Assembly: GCA_000969725.1 (NCBI GenBank)
Contig: JXSR01S073163.1
Source of the DNA: Ophiothrix spiculata
Lineage: Eukaryota; Echinodermata; Ophiuroidea; Amphilepidida; Ophiotrichidae
Strand: one strand, 5' to 3'
DNA length: 37,673 bases
The notes under the pieces are model-generated. The model saw only the letters and a program-made list of their open reading frames with translations. It was not told where the DNA came from and ran no database searches. Of the stretch, positions 23,406 to 34,443 are shown in pieces. Position numbers and translations under genes: made by a program. Positions within the stretch are counted from its first letter, which is position 1, and each line of letters opens with the position of its first letter.

Positions 23406-23890
23406 AAGAAGATTGGTTTCTATTTCAACATAAAAATTCTTAAAACAAATAGAAAATAGGTAAACCAGTTAATTTCACATTTTATGCATATCTCCAAAGC
23501 TATATAAAGAATTTGGAGGAATTTATAATTGGAAAAATATGGGCTTTATATTTGACATCAAAATGTGTACAACTTCCAATTAGGCCCTGAGGGATAAAAA
23601 TGTGATCGGATCCTTCACCTTTACTTGACTGAAACCCATGTCTCTTATATTAAGATAATATCCTATCCTAGCGTGAATCATTTCTATAAATCTACTATGT
23701 AAGGCAGGGAAGGGGCACTAGTGTGACATCTCCTCACAAAACATGGTGTACATGAGTCAAACCTAAGATCCAATTTTGCCAAGTGGGAAAATTGATTTTT
23801 GGGTTCCAGCTGAAACATGTGTATCATATGTTGGTTGTTGAATGCCGAAGAAAGTTCCTTTACTGGGATTTTCTCCCCTTGAATACTCAC

Positions 23891-23947
23891 ATCAAAGGCA
23901 AGCAAAGCATCCATTGAGTCTTGAAGAGACGGTAATGTCTTCAATAA
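23891..23947 (-). CDS. PICALM: PICALM/AP180-like exon B (ANTH domain, ~164-182)
   Basis: This minus-strand exon is 57 nt, exactly 19 codons, phase 0 at both ends, reading LLKTLPSLQDSMDALLAFD. The human PICALM counterpart is LLKTVPIIQNQMDALLDFN; AP180 (SNAP91) has ALLEFD, so this copy resembles both paralogues. The acceptor is TTCATTACAG|TTA and the donor GAT|GTGAGT. Translation running on past the donor gives an open but unrelated sequence, so the donor is placed by homology and by the consensus. It forms one of the helices in the C-terminal half of the ANTH domain. It is joined downstream to 21369-21480, which begins with Val, as in human. The two flanking introns are 6.2 kb and 2.4 kb, and both contain non-LTR retrotransposon fragments in the opposite orientation. 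Confidence 0.93.
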
Positions 23948-24208
23948 CTGTAATGAAAAGAAAAGATGGAAAAGAGTTTATTATCATTGTCCCAGCAAAA
24001 CATTTTTAACACACGTCTGAAAAAAACGTTTTTCATTGTCCCAGTAAAACATTTTTTCAGACATGTGTTCTTTTACACAAAACCTCAAACCAGTCGTAAA
24101 TGCGGCAAACTTCAGTTTGCGCCACATGTGGAAATAATAAAATTATGGGAAATACAAAACATATATATATGTTCTGAAGATAATCAAACAGGAAAAGCAG
24201 GGAGTACT

Positions 24209-24356
24209 GGGGCCGATTTCCCTAACATTTAGCGATGGTCGCTAACCCTGTTTTGATCGATAAACTCCAAAAATGCCCGCTATTAGCGATCATTTTTGGA
24301 GTTAGCGATCAAAATGGGGATAGCGACCATCGCTAAATGTTAGGGAAATCGGCCCC
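24209..24356. repeat. Near-perfect long hairpin (148 bp)
   Basis: The left arm starts GGGGCCGATTTCCCTAACAT then TTAGCGATGGTCGCTA. The right arm in reverse complement is identical over these bases. Pairing runs to ACTCCAAAAATG in both arms, with only a few mismatches in about 68 bp. The loop is about 12 bp and rich in GCGAT. It is the cleanest inverted repeat in the window, so probably recent. No target duplication is clear. Confidence 0.85.
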
Positions 24357-26480
24357 TGATCTTTGAACTCATTTATCTTAGTTTCGCCTCTTAATCAATG
24401 ACAGCCTTTGATGGCCCATAATCAAGTTATGGAAGCGGAGTGAAGTTCAATGAGGTATCATTTTAGTCCTTATAACATGTCTTTGCAAATGTTTGAAAAA
24501 ATGAAAATAAGGAGAGGTAGTATTTACAGCTGGTTTGTGATGAATGGTAACGTATATGCATCCATTTCAGCATGTATTTATATTTAATTCACCCTTTTCA
24601 GGGGTTTAATCACATCATGCAGGATCATGGATCTTTCCTTAAATACTTAAAATGAAGATCATAAACCAGAAATTTTAAAAACCCGTACTGAGTTTGGTTT
24701 ATAACAAATCTGCGCACTGAGTTTGGTGACTAAATTGTATAGGGCCAATATGTTACTATGTAGAAGGTCTATTCATGCGAGAAGCTCTTTAAACTGGGCA
24801 TTCACATTTTAATATTCTTACCAAAAATAACTGTGCATATCAGGGCCCAAATAAAAAACCAAGACACAAAGCAATTTACTTATGTTGCCCCTACCAACTG
24901 CCTTGGTGCCCTACAAAATGCTTTTCTTAAACAATAATGACTCTTTTAAAACCAAAAAAAAAAATCATTTCTAAAGGCTCACGCCCTTTTTTGTAGCACA
25001 CAAGTCTTAAAATAGCACTGCACCCATTTCATTTCATTTTTAAGTTCACGTTTGCATTAGCCACTTGTAAGTTCTGTATTACAGATGGAAAGCTGCAAAA
25101 GGGAATCAAGTCATATTAAGGATTAAAGATGGACAATTTTAAATCAGTTGGCTAGATAAAAAGCAGACTTGATATAAGAGGGGAATTCCTTATTCTTTAG
25201 CTTGTATTGTTGACATGCACACTATTAAAACTCAACATTTGGTAGATCTATTTTAAATGTCACACAACATAAAACTCAACATATTTGTGTTGTTTTGGGT
25301 CTTTATGCAAATACTTATTCTGCTATGCATCTATCCTAAACATCTACAAACATATGGCATTATACTTTAAGGCAAACTTTCTCCCAAGTCATATTTGCAT
25401 GCTTTAAAAAATGCATTGCAGCAAGCTCCATTGTGTACATTTCTTTACTTTTTTAAGGAGCTGTTTAAAACTCCCCTGGATGGCTTAGAATAGCAATGTA
25501 AGCTCTCCAGAGCTCTCCTTGATAGTTCCAGGGGAGCTTTGAATTTTCCAAGAAAATATCCATGTAAAGGCCTTAGGAATACTAATCAGTAATCCCCATG
25601 CCTGGATAAATATGTCACATATTATCTTGATATTTTAGACCTAAATCCTATTATGATAATTCAGTTTGAATTATTATTTGTTTGACTAGACCCACTTTTA
25701 TCACCAAAGGCCTATGTGCAATAACAAATCTGAAATATTTCCTGTTCTTATAACCTGACCACTACAGCTGACACCTATCTCCGATACCATAATATAGCAC
25801 CGACTGCATTGCAGGAAAACAATGTTTGTATATTGTTTAAACTTAACTTGAACAAGGTATTCCCAGGGGCCTAACTCATTGTCTATATCAATTAAGGCTG
25901 TATTTTGTTGGTTCAAAATGGTACCCGTCTAAAAAACGACATATATTTAAAATAAGGTAGCATTTTATCATACGAGTCATTTACAACCACAAGTGATATA
26001 AGAATAAATAAAATGACATAACCCAACCAGTTGATGTTAGAAAATCGCTTAAATTCAATCAAACACATGTGACTGATTTGAATTAGTAATTTTAGTTAAA
26101 AATGTGATGCAAGTTCTTTGTGCAGGGCTATAATTTCAGGGAAAGTTTTAAAAGAGTACACTATCGCAAAGACTCGCGTAAATGGAAGCACAAGAGAGCA
26201 GTTAGATTGACCTAACTAGAGCATTTTCACACAAACTTACGCCTAAATACTTTCACAAAGTTAATCATGGCCCAAAGAGAATCTGAACACTGCCATAGCC
26301 CTCTGTGAAAATTACACCTCCATTGGTGAAATAGTATAATACAGTGCACAATGCCTACACTGTCATCAGGAAATTGTAACAATTGGACCGCAATATTTAG
26401 CGGTTTTACCCACGCAATTGTAACCTTGCAATCAGCAATTAGACTATCAAACAAACAATTAAGGATGTAATCTGTTGGCT

Positions 26481-26551
26481 GTTGCATGGTTTGAACTCAT
26501 GACCTAGTGAATCAGAGTCCTACACTGTTTTACTAGTCCACATGAGGTCGC
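26481..26551 (-). repeat. tRNA-Gln-like SINE head or decayed tRNA
   Basis: On the minus strand the sequence has GGACTCTGATTCAC, which resembles the anticodon arm of animal tRNA-Gln(CTG) (GGACTCTGAATCC). It then has GAGTTCAAACC, a match to the pol III B box. The acceptor arm does not pair well. A tRNA-derived SINE or tRNA pseudogene is more likely than a working tRNA. Confidence 0.45.
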
Positions 26552-26814
26552 AAATGTAACCATCGCACCCACAGAAATTTCACTTGATAAATATTGTTGG
26601 TAAATCATTCCATTTCTAGAATTTAAATCAAAGAGAGAAATATGCAGTTCTGATTATGCATGTATCAAGAACAATTATGGTCAAAAGGAAAGTTTAAATT
26701 GAAGCTCATCTGCATTTCTCACTGTAAACTAAAAAGCACTTGTTTTGGAACTGGCACTCATTTTGTTTATTGATTTAAATTTATTATGCACTCCTTTTGG
26801 ACAAAATTAGTACC

Positions 26815-27506
26815 AAAAAAAAGACATGAAAACAATTGTTTGTGGGGTGCCACAGGGATCCATATTGGGCCCACTATTGTTTATACTGTATGTAAATGAT
26901 ATTACTTGTGCTTCAAACATTCTTGATTTTCTATTGTTTGCTGATGACACCACTATTACTTACTCACACAGAGATCTTAAAAATAATATAGATACAGTAA
27001 AAAATGAATTGAGTGAAGTTAGTAATTGGTTTAAGGCAAACAAACTATCAGTAAATGCTAGCAAAACAAATTACATGATTTATAGGTACACCTCATATGA
27101 CTTCGTCCAGGATATTTGAAGACATAACCGTTGTTTTGAATAATTCTATTCTTGAAAGAGTAAAATGCACCAAATTCCTGGGCGTGTTAATTGATGAGTG
27201 CCTCACTTGGAAAAACCACATTGATTGCATTTCAAAAACTATATCTCGAAATATTGGTGTCATGAACAAACTGAAATATTCTATTCCTACCCGTATTTTG
27301 TACACACTTTACTGCATCTTAATTCAACCTTATATTAATTATGGTATTGTCATATGGGGAAACACCTGTAAATTATATATTGATAAACTGGTTAAACTTC
27401 AAAAGTGGGCAATAAGAACTGTGTCAAAGAGTCACTACAGAAGTCACACTGGGCCATTGTTTGCCAATCACAATGTGCTTACAATTTGTGACATGTATAC
27501 ATTAGA
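26815..27506 (+). mobile_element. Non-LTR retrotransposon fragment, second copy, cut by gap
   Basis: Same family and orientation as 22437-23405, but starting further upstream in the RT domain (palm). It stops at the 50-N gap. After the gap the sequence (27557 on) does not look like the remaining C-terminal part or the 3' UTR of the first copy, so either the copy is also 3' deleted or the gap hides about 0.5 kb. Confidence 0.82.
26826..27506 (+). pseudogene. Reverse transcriptase palm and thumb fragment with frameshift
   Basis: The first part (26826-27119) reads CGVPQGSILGPLLFILYVND and then FADDT, the RT catalytic motif with both Asp present, and goes on to NKLSVNASKTNYM. Near 27083 the frame shifts by one base compared with the first copy (an extra base after ATGATTT), which leads to TGA at 27117. 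The second part, from 27097 in the +1 frame, reads KFLGVLIDECLTWKNH, SIPTRILYTLYC and YGIVIWGNTCK. A codon is missing before SHYRSH relative to the first copy. The N-terminal part of the protein (endonuclease, RT fingers) is absent. Not functional. Confidence 0.85.
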
Positions 27507-27556
27507 NNNNNNNNNNNNNNNNNNNNNNNNNNNNNNNNNNNNNNNNNNNNNNNNNN
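27507..27556. other. Assembly gap (50 N)
   Basis: A run of exactly 50 N, perhaps a fixed-size placeholder, so the real distance is unknown. It falls inside a repeat, a usual cause of such gaps. Confidence 0.97.
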
Positions 27557-28054
27557 AATGAAAGGTAGACAAGACAGGTTAAACTGAATTAACTAATAAA
27601 CATCAAAACACAACCTTTCCGGTGGTGAATTTAGAGTCTGAATACACCATATTAAACCTATCGCCGAACAATTCAAAATTCCAGCGATCAAGCATGTCTC
27701 GGATTCCAGAAACTGTAGATGCTTCTTGTAGCAGTCACACTCATTACAAGGTTAACTGATCCAAACATGATTGCTTCACATTACTAGTACCACAGTAACC
27801 AAGCATAACAGTTGCTATAGCGATGATACTAGACACCTGCTAATCAAGTGGACAAGCCGCTACTAGTTGTTACAAGTGTGTGTTTACCGTTTTTGCACGT
27901 CCCTAATATTACAAATTTCATAAATTGACTTATTTCATATGATTTTAGGAAAATGTAAAAGCTTGCTTTATTATTTGTATCTTAACCCTAACACTTGTTC
28001 CTACAAAACCATCTTCTTGGTTAAGTCCTATATGAAGTAAGAACCTATTTTCCT

Positions 28055-28130
28055 CATTTGACTGATGGATTTGAACCCAGGACCTTTTTCATACCCAGAT
28101 CCAACGAAAAGAAATTCCAAGCCACTGGAA
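28055..28130 (-). repeat. tRNA-like SINE candidate
   Basis: The minus strand has GGTCCTGGGTTCAAATCC, a strong B-box match (GGGTTCAAATCC), with an A-box-like AGTGGCTTGGAA about 45 bases upstream. The cloverleaf cannot be completed, so a tRNA-derived SINE is more likely than a tRNA gene. Confidence 0.4.
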
Positions 28131-29956
28131 TGGTGGGAAGTACTTAAAACACCCTTTGGGTGCTGACATAGCAGCCTTCAATGCTTTCAAATATCTCCCA
28201 TCTTGAAGAAAAATCTCTCATCTTGAAGTAAACCTTGGATGAAAAATATGGATAAACAACTAGAGTAGCCTACCAATGATGGACTGGGGTACCCTATGAA
28301 AGCAGTAGTAAAACAACCACACTACCACTTTGTCAAACCCCTTTTCAGGTTGGGAGGAAGTTGTGTCCAAAGTCACATTCCTGTTCTCTAAAATGTGGAA
28401 AAGCTGTGTATCCTTATTTTGCCTTCACTGAAATCTACCAGTAAGATGAATTCATTACACCAAGTAAAAATTTCAAACAATGAAATCTTATCAGTTAAAT
28501 CGACAAAGAAAGCCCCTTAAATCATGTGTAAGTAATGTCCTGCAACCATGTATTAGGTATACAACAGGGAGATATTGTAACACCATTGTCTGGCCTCTAT
28601 CCATCCCAGTCTGAATCAGTGCCATTTGCAATTCAAAGCAAGTCACATAAACCATCCCAGGTGTATTATAAACTCACAAGTTGCTCTATTCTATCAGGAG
28701 CATTAAATGTCAAATCTAGTTAATATGAACAAGTAGGTTGTTCTGAGTGTGTGAAATGAGACAATTTTCTGTGAATTGCTGGGCTACTATGTTTTGATAC
28801 CTTCTTCTAGACTTTGATCAGTTTCAACTTTCATTTTAAGCACTATCGTTTTTGTGACAAATTTGAAATTACCATAACTGTGAAATTCAGAATTACTGTA
28901 GAACATAAAATTTGCAACAGAACAAAAATCTTGCCCTTGTATGGAGAGCCTTTAGATTAGTTAAAAAATGCACAGCAGATTTTGAAACCCAAACTCAGAA
29001 TAATTGAAATGTGGGGTTTGGAATAAACAAGGGTAGATGCCCTACTTTTTGTAATCTGACGGCCATTGCTCCAGTCTTTTCTGGAAGATAAATTATATCA
29101 TAAGTCTACCAATACTCAGACGAATCAGACCTTGAAAATCAAGGCTGACTTGAAAGTAAAGGTGATGATTCCTCACTTTTTCGCCAATTTGAGCCATGGC
29201 AGAGACTAATTTGGGGTTAATCGAATTTGGTTACTAAAAACAATCAATGCTACTTCATAACTGAAATATATGCGCACATTGTCAAGCCTCTAACTATAAC
29301 TTCAAGATGCACGCTTAACGGCAACAGATACGCAACGAGGAGATTTTTAGCAAGGTCAAAATTCCCTCGAACTGAGTTCCATGGAGGGATAGATTCAAAA
29401 CAACCTCAACCATACAAGTGTAAAACCATCATGGAACTTATTTGGGGGTATTCCATAAGCTTGCTAAAAAGTTGTTTGCATTTCTCATTTTTGCAACCAA
29501 ACGCAGTATCTTTAGTACCACTATATATTTCAGTTCCAGTTCCAGTTCTGAAGGTGCTTCGGTCAGTTTCAGTAATCAAACCTGAAAAAATACCCAAATT
29601 ACTCTTTTCAAACTGACATTTGGAATCACTCTTGAATCTATGGCGATAGTTGTACAAGTCCTATGGCAATGTACTCCAACAACAGAATGGTAATTTGACC
29701 AAGAATGTGGCTATCGAGCCAGCCAAGCGCCGTTCTTTGCTTATGCACAATTTGGCAGAAAAATGTAAGATGCGTATGTAGTGAAGTAATAGTAGGGTGC
29801 AACAGAATGCAGACGGGGGTCATTATGCACTCTTGCAGCATCGGTCCAGGCATGGCGCCCGCGTGGCACAATCCCTACCTTAGTCAAATTGTTAGGGTGC
29901 AAATAGACCTGTTTCCTATCTGTACTTTCTTAAATCTTTGGTATGCAATGAGACAG

Positions 29957-30097
29957 TCACTTCACTGTTCTTTTCTAGTAAATATATGGTAACATTATCA
30001 GGGAACTTGATAGTAGTGTTCACTCACAGATTCTGTGGTTCACTTTACTGTTCCTTTCAAGTAACCATAAGGTTACCAGGGAACTTAGTAGTGTTTT
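29957..30097. repeat. Imperfect tandem duplication (period about 82 bp)
   Basis: Two copies share TCACTT(C/T)ACTGTTC, GGTAACATTATCAGGGAACTT against GGTTACCAGGGAACTT, and AGTAGTGTT. They lie at 29957-30021 and 30039-30097, immediately downstream of the donor of exon A in transcript direction. Confidence 0.65.
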
Positions 30098-30131
30098 ATA
30101 GATTTTAATGAAACCTTAAAGCTGATCATAC

Positions 30132-30171
30132 CTTTTCTGAATTCATAGTCCTGAGTACCCCTTCATCTTTC
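30132..30171 (-). CDS. PICALM: PICALM/AP180-like exon A (ANTH domain, equivalent to human residues ~151-163)
   Basis: This is the first exon of the gene inside the window (minus strand). It is 40 nt: one base completing a split codon, then 13 codons reading KDEGVLRTMNSEK. Human PICALM as I know it has GADGVMRTMNTEK here, followed by the same intron position after K163. The acceptor is TTTGTGCAG|G and the donor AAG|GTATGA. It codes for part of the ANTH helical solenoid, which holds the protein on PIP2-rich membrane at clathrin-coated pits. It starts with the third base of a codon, so an upstream exon ending with two bases of that codon (Arg or Lys is expected) must exist. I could not find that exon between 30172 and 37673, so it probably lies beyond the window. 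The next exon in the transcript is 23891-23947, joined in phase 0. The exon is short, but the seven-exon chain makes it secure. Confidence 0.88.
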
Positions 30172-31149
30172 CTGCACAAATATATAAAAGAGACATGTAA
30201 AACATTACTTCAATTTGAATATTTAAATTCACAACTAACAAGTGGTTAATTAAGCAATCATAATAGTACATTTATATATATGAAGTTGTTCAAACACAAA
30301 CATACACATACTTAAAACAGAGAGGGTCTATTTTAATTTTCTGTGCTCAACTCTAGAACAAAATGGAACTAAACAATTGAAACAAATCAAAACAAATACA
30401 AAGGGTAAAATGACATGTAATGGGTACTTTGGAAAATTTAATGACAATGTTTTTACCAAAGGACAAAAATCAACAAACAACAGAAGTCCTGATTCATTGT
30501 CTGAAAAAAATTACATTAAAACATTTGAAACACACTTGATAAAAGATGTATATTTTTTAATGAATATTTTACTTTGAGTAGAATGATACATTTTCCAAAT
30601 GATAAATTTTCATACAATACATACATTTTAGCACTCTACTGCACCTCATTGCATTTGCAGTCTTACTTTTTTTTTTTGGGGGGGGGGTACCAGGGGGATG
30701 AAATGCAATAGGGATATAAATTGCTAAAGATATCTCATTTTCCTCCATGAAGTTCCCCCACTCTATATTCCCTCCGTGAAATTAAATCATTTGCCTGCAA
30801 AATCTTATTGTTTTACATTCAGTATATTCATATGTTTGAAAAATGAATAGATTAAGTGGCACATTGTTGTTTTGTTTTAATATCACTAAACCTGCACTAA
30901 GCTGCATGTGGGTGTGAAGTATCTACTCATAACAAAAGTATGTCAGAGTGGGATGCTCGTTTATATTACATGTACACATGCTATACAAATTCTGAACAAT
31001 TCAACATGCTGCAAATTATTGTTCTCCAGAAAACCAGTAAATTCATAGGTTTTTATTACCAAATGTTAATAGATTTTTACTAGCACTTGTCAATCAATGA
31101 TAAATTTCAAATTGAGTGAATTGTGTCTGTCCTCCTGGTTGGGGGTGGG

Positions 31150-31380
31150 GTGGAGAGACCCCTTATTTTTACCAACTGTCACTTAATGACCAACCATTTT
31201 CTTAATTTTATGTAATTTGTTGCAAATTTTTGACCATTCAAAGACCCCCTTTTTTGCACTTTGTCACTGAAAGACCCCTTTTTTACCCAATTTGTCACCG
31301 AATGACCCTTACGTCTGAGGTGCTCGTTGGCACTCGTACGTCACTTTCATATGGGGGCACCCCCCCTCACCCCCGGTGTC
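31150..31380 (-). repeat. Degenerate GACCCC-type repeat
   Basis: Units such as AGACCCCTTTTTT and TTTGTCACTGAAAGACC recur about every 40-50 bp (31157, 31241, 31274), and the block ends in a C-rich end (CACCCCCCCTCACCCCC). On the minus strand it begins with a GGGGGG...CAC-type head like those at 34597 and 37202 on the plus strand. Probably old copies of one repeat group. Confidence 0.45.
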
Positions 31381-31541
31381 CTCCCTCACCCTGTTTTTAA
31401 ATTTGAACTTATTAATCTAAAAGAGTGCTATATCAGATCACAATAAAGTCATTTAAATGATAATTGAAATTTCTACTACAGGTACTGGTACTAGAATAAT
31501 AATATGACCAACATTTGAAAGAGAAATTTAATGATTATGTA

Positions 31542-32927
31542 GGGTAAACCGGGGTAAAAAGGCCCGCTAAACTTTTGTTCATTGCCAGTAAAAAAAATAT
31601 AGGATAAGATGTTAAATGAAATATATTTTTAAAAAGTGCAATTATACAATGAACAGATGTAAGAACAAATACATTTCCTTAACTAACTTTACGGGTACAC
31701 AGAGCTTTTGAAGGAAAAATGAAAAATAAAACGTTAAAAATTGACGATTCAAACTTTTGCACACAAGACTTAAAATTGTTAATATTTTGACATTTATGTT
31801 TCATTGTTTGAATTTTATATTGATTATTGTTCAGAACAGTAATTATAATTATTAGAAAAAAAAAGATTAGTGAAACAAATACTAGTATTTCCATGATTCC
31901 ACTTTCTTGAGTGGGCCTTTTTACCCCAGAAAAAATCAAGCACCGCGGGGTAAAAAGGCACACCCCTCTTAAAAAAAGATTTAAAAATTTAAAGAAATTT
32001 TATAATGTTGATAATATTCAGGAATAGGGTTAAAATGAACCCCTAAAGATAAATTATTCAAAAGTCGCAGATATTTCAACGTTTTGTCTCATTTGATACG
32101 TCGAAATGAGTAATATACTGAAAATAATGTAAAATTTGACCTCTGGACCTGACCTTTTGACCTGTAAGAACCACAACATCTTAATTCATTATGAAATTTC
32201 CTTTTAATTTAATAGAGGGTTATTAGTTACCTAACTTTTATCCATATATTGCCCAGAATTATAGTATTTTACAAAGTTATGACACCAAATGTTACCCCTA
32301 CCCCTAAGTAAATGGACACCTGGAGCTTTTTCCGGTATGTTACATCACTGCATTTACTTAGTAAAAACATGAGAAAATGAAAAACATATCTATATTTGCA
32401 TTTGAAATCATGTTATATACTGATAAAAACAATTTAAAAATACACCTAGTAAAGGTTGTTGATTTTATAAAAATTAAATACAGTAATTTGAAGTTGTGAA
32501 GGCATTTTGTAGAATTTTCACAAGTAGCAATTGTGTTATGCTGAAACTGTACGCACAAGAAAAGAGGTCCATCACAAAGAATTATAAGAGAAAATCAGAA
32601 GTTTTTTGGTGGGAAGTACTGTCTAACAAAGCTTAAACAAAAGTAAATTCTGTTTGAAAATCATAGCAATTGTAATATGGTTGCCATGGTTATCAGCTTG
32701 GTCAAATCCAATGCGGGCCTTTTTACCCCGAGGCTGGGGTAAAAAGGCCCACCAAAATAATCACCTTATCTTAAAATATTAATAAAATATTCATGAAACT
32801 AAATTTGCATAAAACAGAGGAGACATGTTGTGTATAAAACCCACATAACTTTATCCAAGATTCTCCAAGCTGATCAGAGATATTTAGCAAAAACCTCAAA
32901 AACGGGCCTTTTTACCCCGGTTTACCC
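31542..32927. mobile_element. Terminal-inverted-repeat element of 1386 bp with six internal/terminal 15-mers
   Basis: The ends are GGGTAAACCGGGGTAAAAAG and its exact reverse complement; the perfect repeat goes on to GGCCCG (26 bp in all). TA stands on both sides (31540-31541 and 32928-32929), fitting a TA target duplication as in Tc1/mariner-type elements. The 15-mer GGGGTAAAAAGGCCC or its reverse complement occurs at 31551 (+), 31913 (-), 31947 (+, ends GGCAC), 32715 (-), 32736 (+) and 32904 (-). No transposase frame is present. Confidence 0.82.
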
Positions 32928-33792
32928 TATATGAAATGAATAATAATTTACATAAATTTCTAAAAATCACATTCATGGTGTAAATACATTACAATATAAT
33001 ACAATACATGCAGTTGGTAGCAAGCGGGTTAGGTTATTAACAAGCAGGTTTAATTGTATACATGTTGTAACACATCTCTCAAAAATATTAAAAAAAACCT
33101 TCAAGAAAACTAACACCTAACAATCATGCTTTTTAACAAAATGAAAGATAGTCATAATATAGGGTCTAGATAAGACTAGACATCATCATTTACACAAATA
33201 GCACAAGATCATCATACTCTAACAAACAAAAAATTAAAAGAAAACTTTACCTGGACAAATTAATTTTTTCAAAATTATATGGATACCCCGGTACTAATTA
33301 ATCAAAAATCATAAGGGGCAAGATGGTGTTAGAAGGCCAAACAAATTATTATTGAACATTTACATTGGGAGAAAAATTACCTTTCTATTACTTTCTGTTT
33401 GACCAAAATGGGAGCTTCCGTTCCAAAGTTATGGTCGAAAGTATAACTTTATAGAGCAAAATCGCTTTATGTTATTTCTTATGTATTTTATTGTTTTCTC
33501 AAACTTGATTTTTAACATTTTACCCCTCAAAAATCAATATCTCAAAAAGCATTTGAGCTTTTAAATTTCCCAAGTTATAGGTGAAAATTCAAGCGCTTAA
33601 TTTTATAATTTATAAAATAATAAAAGTGATACAGTGTTTCTAAAATATGTTCAAATTGGGAAACAGTGTTTCTAGACTAAATTGCTGATATCTTTAAAGT
33701 GAAATTTAGAGGTATGTCATCAAAGGAAAACTGATTTCTCAAAAACCGTTTATCCCAGAGATATGGGGTAAAAGTATATTAAAGCATACTAA

Positions 33793-34146
33793 GGCCAAAA
33801 AAAAAAATTGTTTGATTGGCGTAACATAGAAAAAAAAATAGGGTAGGTAGGTCGGATTTTTTTTTTTTTTTTTATAATTTTTTTTTTATTTTCTAAGTCT
33901 ATGTTTCACATACAAGAACACAAAATATATGGCACATATACAAAAACATCTTCACTTTTTCTGTAACACATCTTTTATTTGTCATTTTGAATGTCCTGCA
34001 AGCCATATCTTGGGCTCCCATGAATGATTCCCATCAAATTTTGGATTTGGAGGTTTTTTACCATGCTCAAAAAAATAAAAATATCTAGGGTCGGTGGTTA
34101 AATTAGGGTAGGTCGGGTTACGCCAATCAAACAATTTTTTTAGGCC
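33793..34146. mobile_element. PIF/Harbinger-like MITE (354 bp, TAA duplication)
   Basis: The left end is GGCC, A-run, then ATTGTTTGATTGGCGTAAC. The right end in reverse complement is GGCCTA, A-run, then ATTGTTTGATTGGCGTAAC. TAA is present at 33790-33792 and 34147-34149. Inside both arms is a GGGTAGGTCGG motif, and there is a long T-rich tract at 33858-33890. Non-coding. Confidence 0.8.
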
Positions 34147-34443
34147 TAATTGGACTGTGCAATGAATGAAATAAAATCTTTAAATTAATTGAAAACATTG
34201 AACAAGTATGCAAAATTGCAAGCTCTATTTCTCAATTTATCAAACTTTCATTAGGATTAAACACAACGATATAAGCAACAGGGTGATACAAGGTGAAATA
34301 TACACACGTCCTTACCCGCTGTGCACCAAATAGATGTGAAAAGCATACATAGATATGGGATAAAAGGTGAAATTGTAAAAATCATTCAGAAAATAATTAA
34401 AAAGGAAAAAAGAAGCTGTATATTCACAGAAATTGCTCACAAG

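Larger units (their letters stand above)
21481..23890 (-). other. Intron between exons B and C (2.4 kb)
   Basis: GTGAGT...TCCCAG intron. Its centre is the non-LTR retrotransposon fragment 22437-23405, inserted in antisense. The flanking segments 21481-22430 and 23410-23890 show nothing recognisable. Confidence 0.88.
23948..30131 (-). other. Intron between exons A and B (6.2 kb, includes small gap)
   Basis: GTATGA...TTACAG intron. Directly next to exon B a block with ATTGTCCCAG(C/T)AAAACATTTTT is repeated (about 23986 and 24037). Further elements are the hairpin 24209-24356, the second LINE fragment, two tRNA-like sequences and a tandem duplication close to exon A. The segments 24360-26470, 26560-26810 and 28140-29950 contain no supported gene; a small tandem CATCTTGAAG pair lies at about 28198-28226 and a CAGTTC repeat near 29530. 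Confidence 0.85.

Noticed and set aside
29227..29616. 129-codon plus-strand open frame
   Set aside because: No domain or motif, includes a simple repeat (CAGTTC), and is antisense within an intron. Probably chance.
31679..31963. 94-codon minus-strand frame inside the 1.39-kb element
   Set aside because: Low-complexity, no DDE or zinc-finger motif; not a transposase.
34311..34345. Minus-strand donor-like GGGTAAGG that might end the exon before exon A
   Set aside because: Upstream codons (HIYLVHSG) do not match the expected FTKVKR ending.
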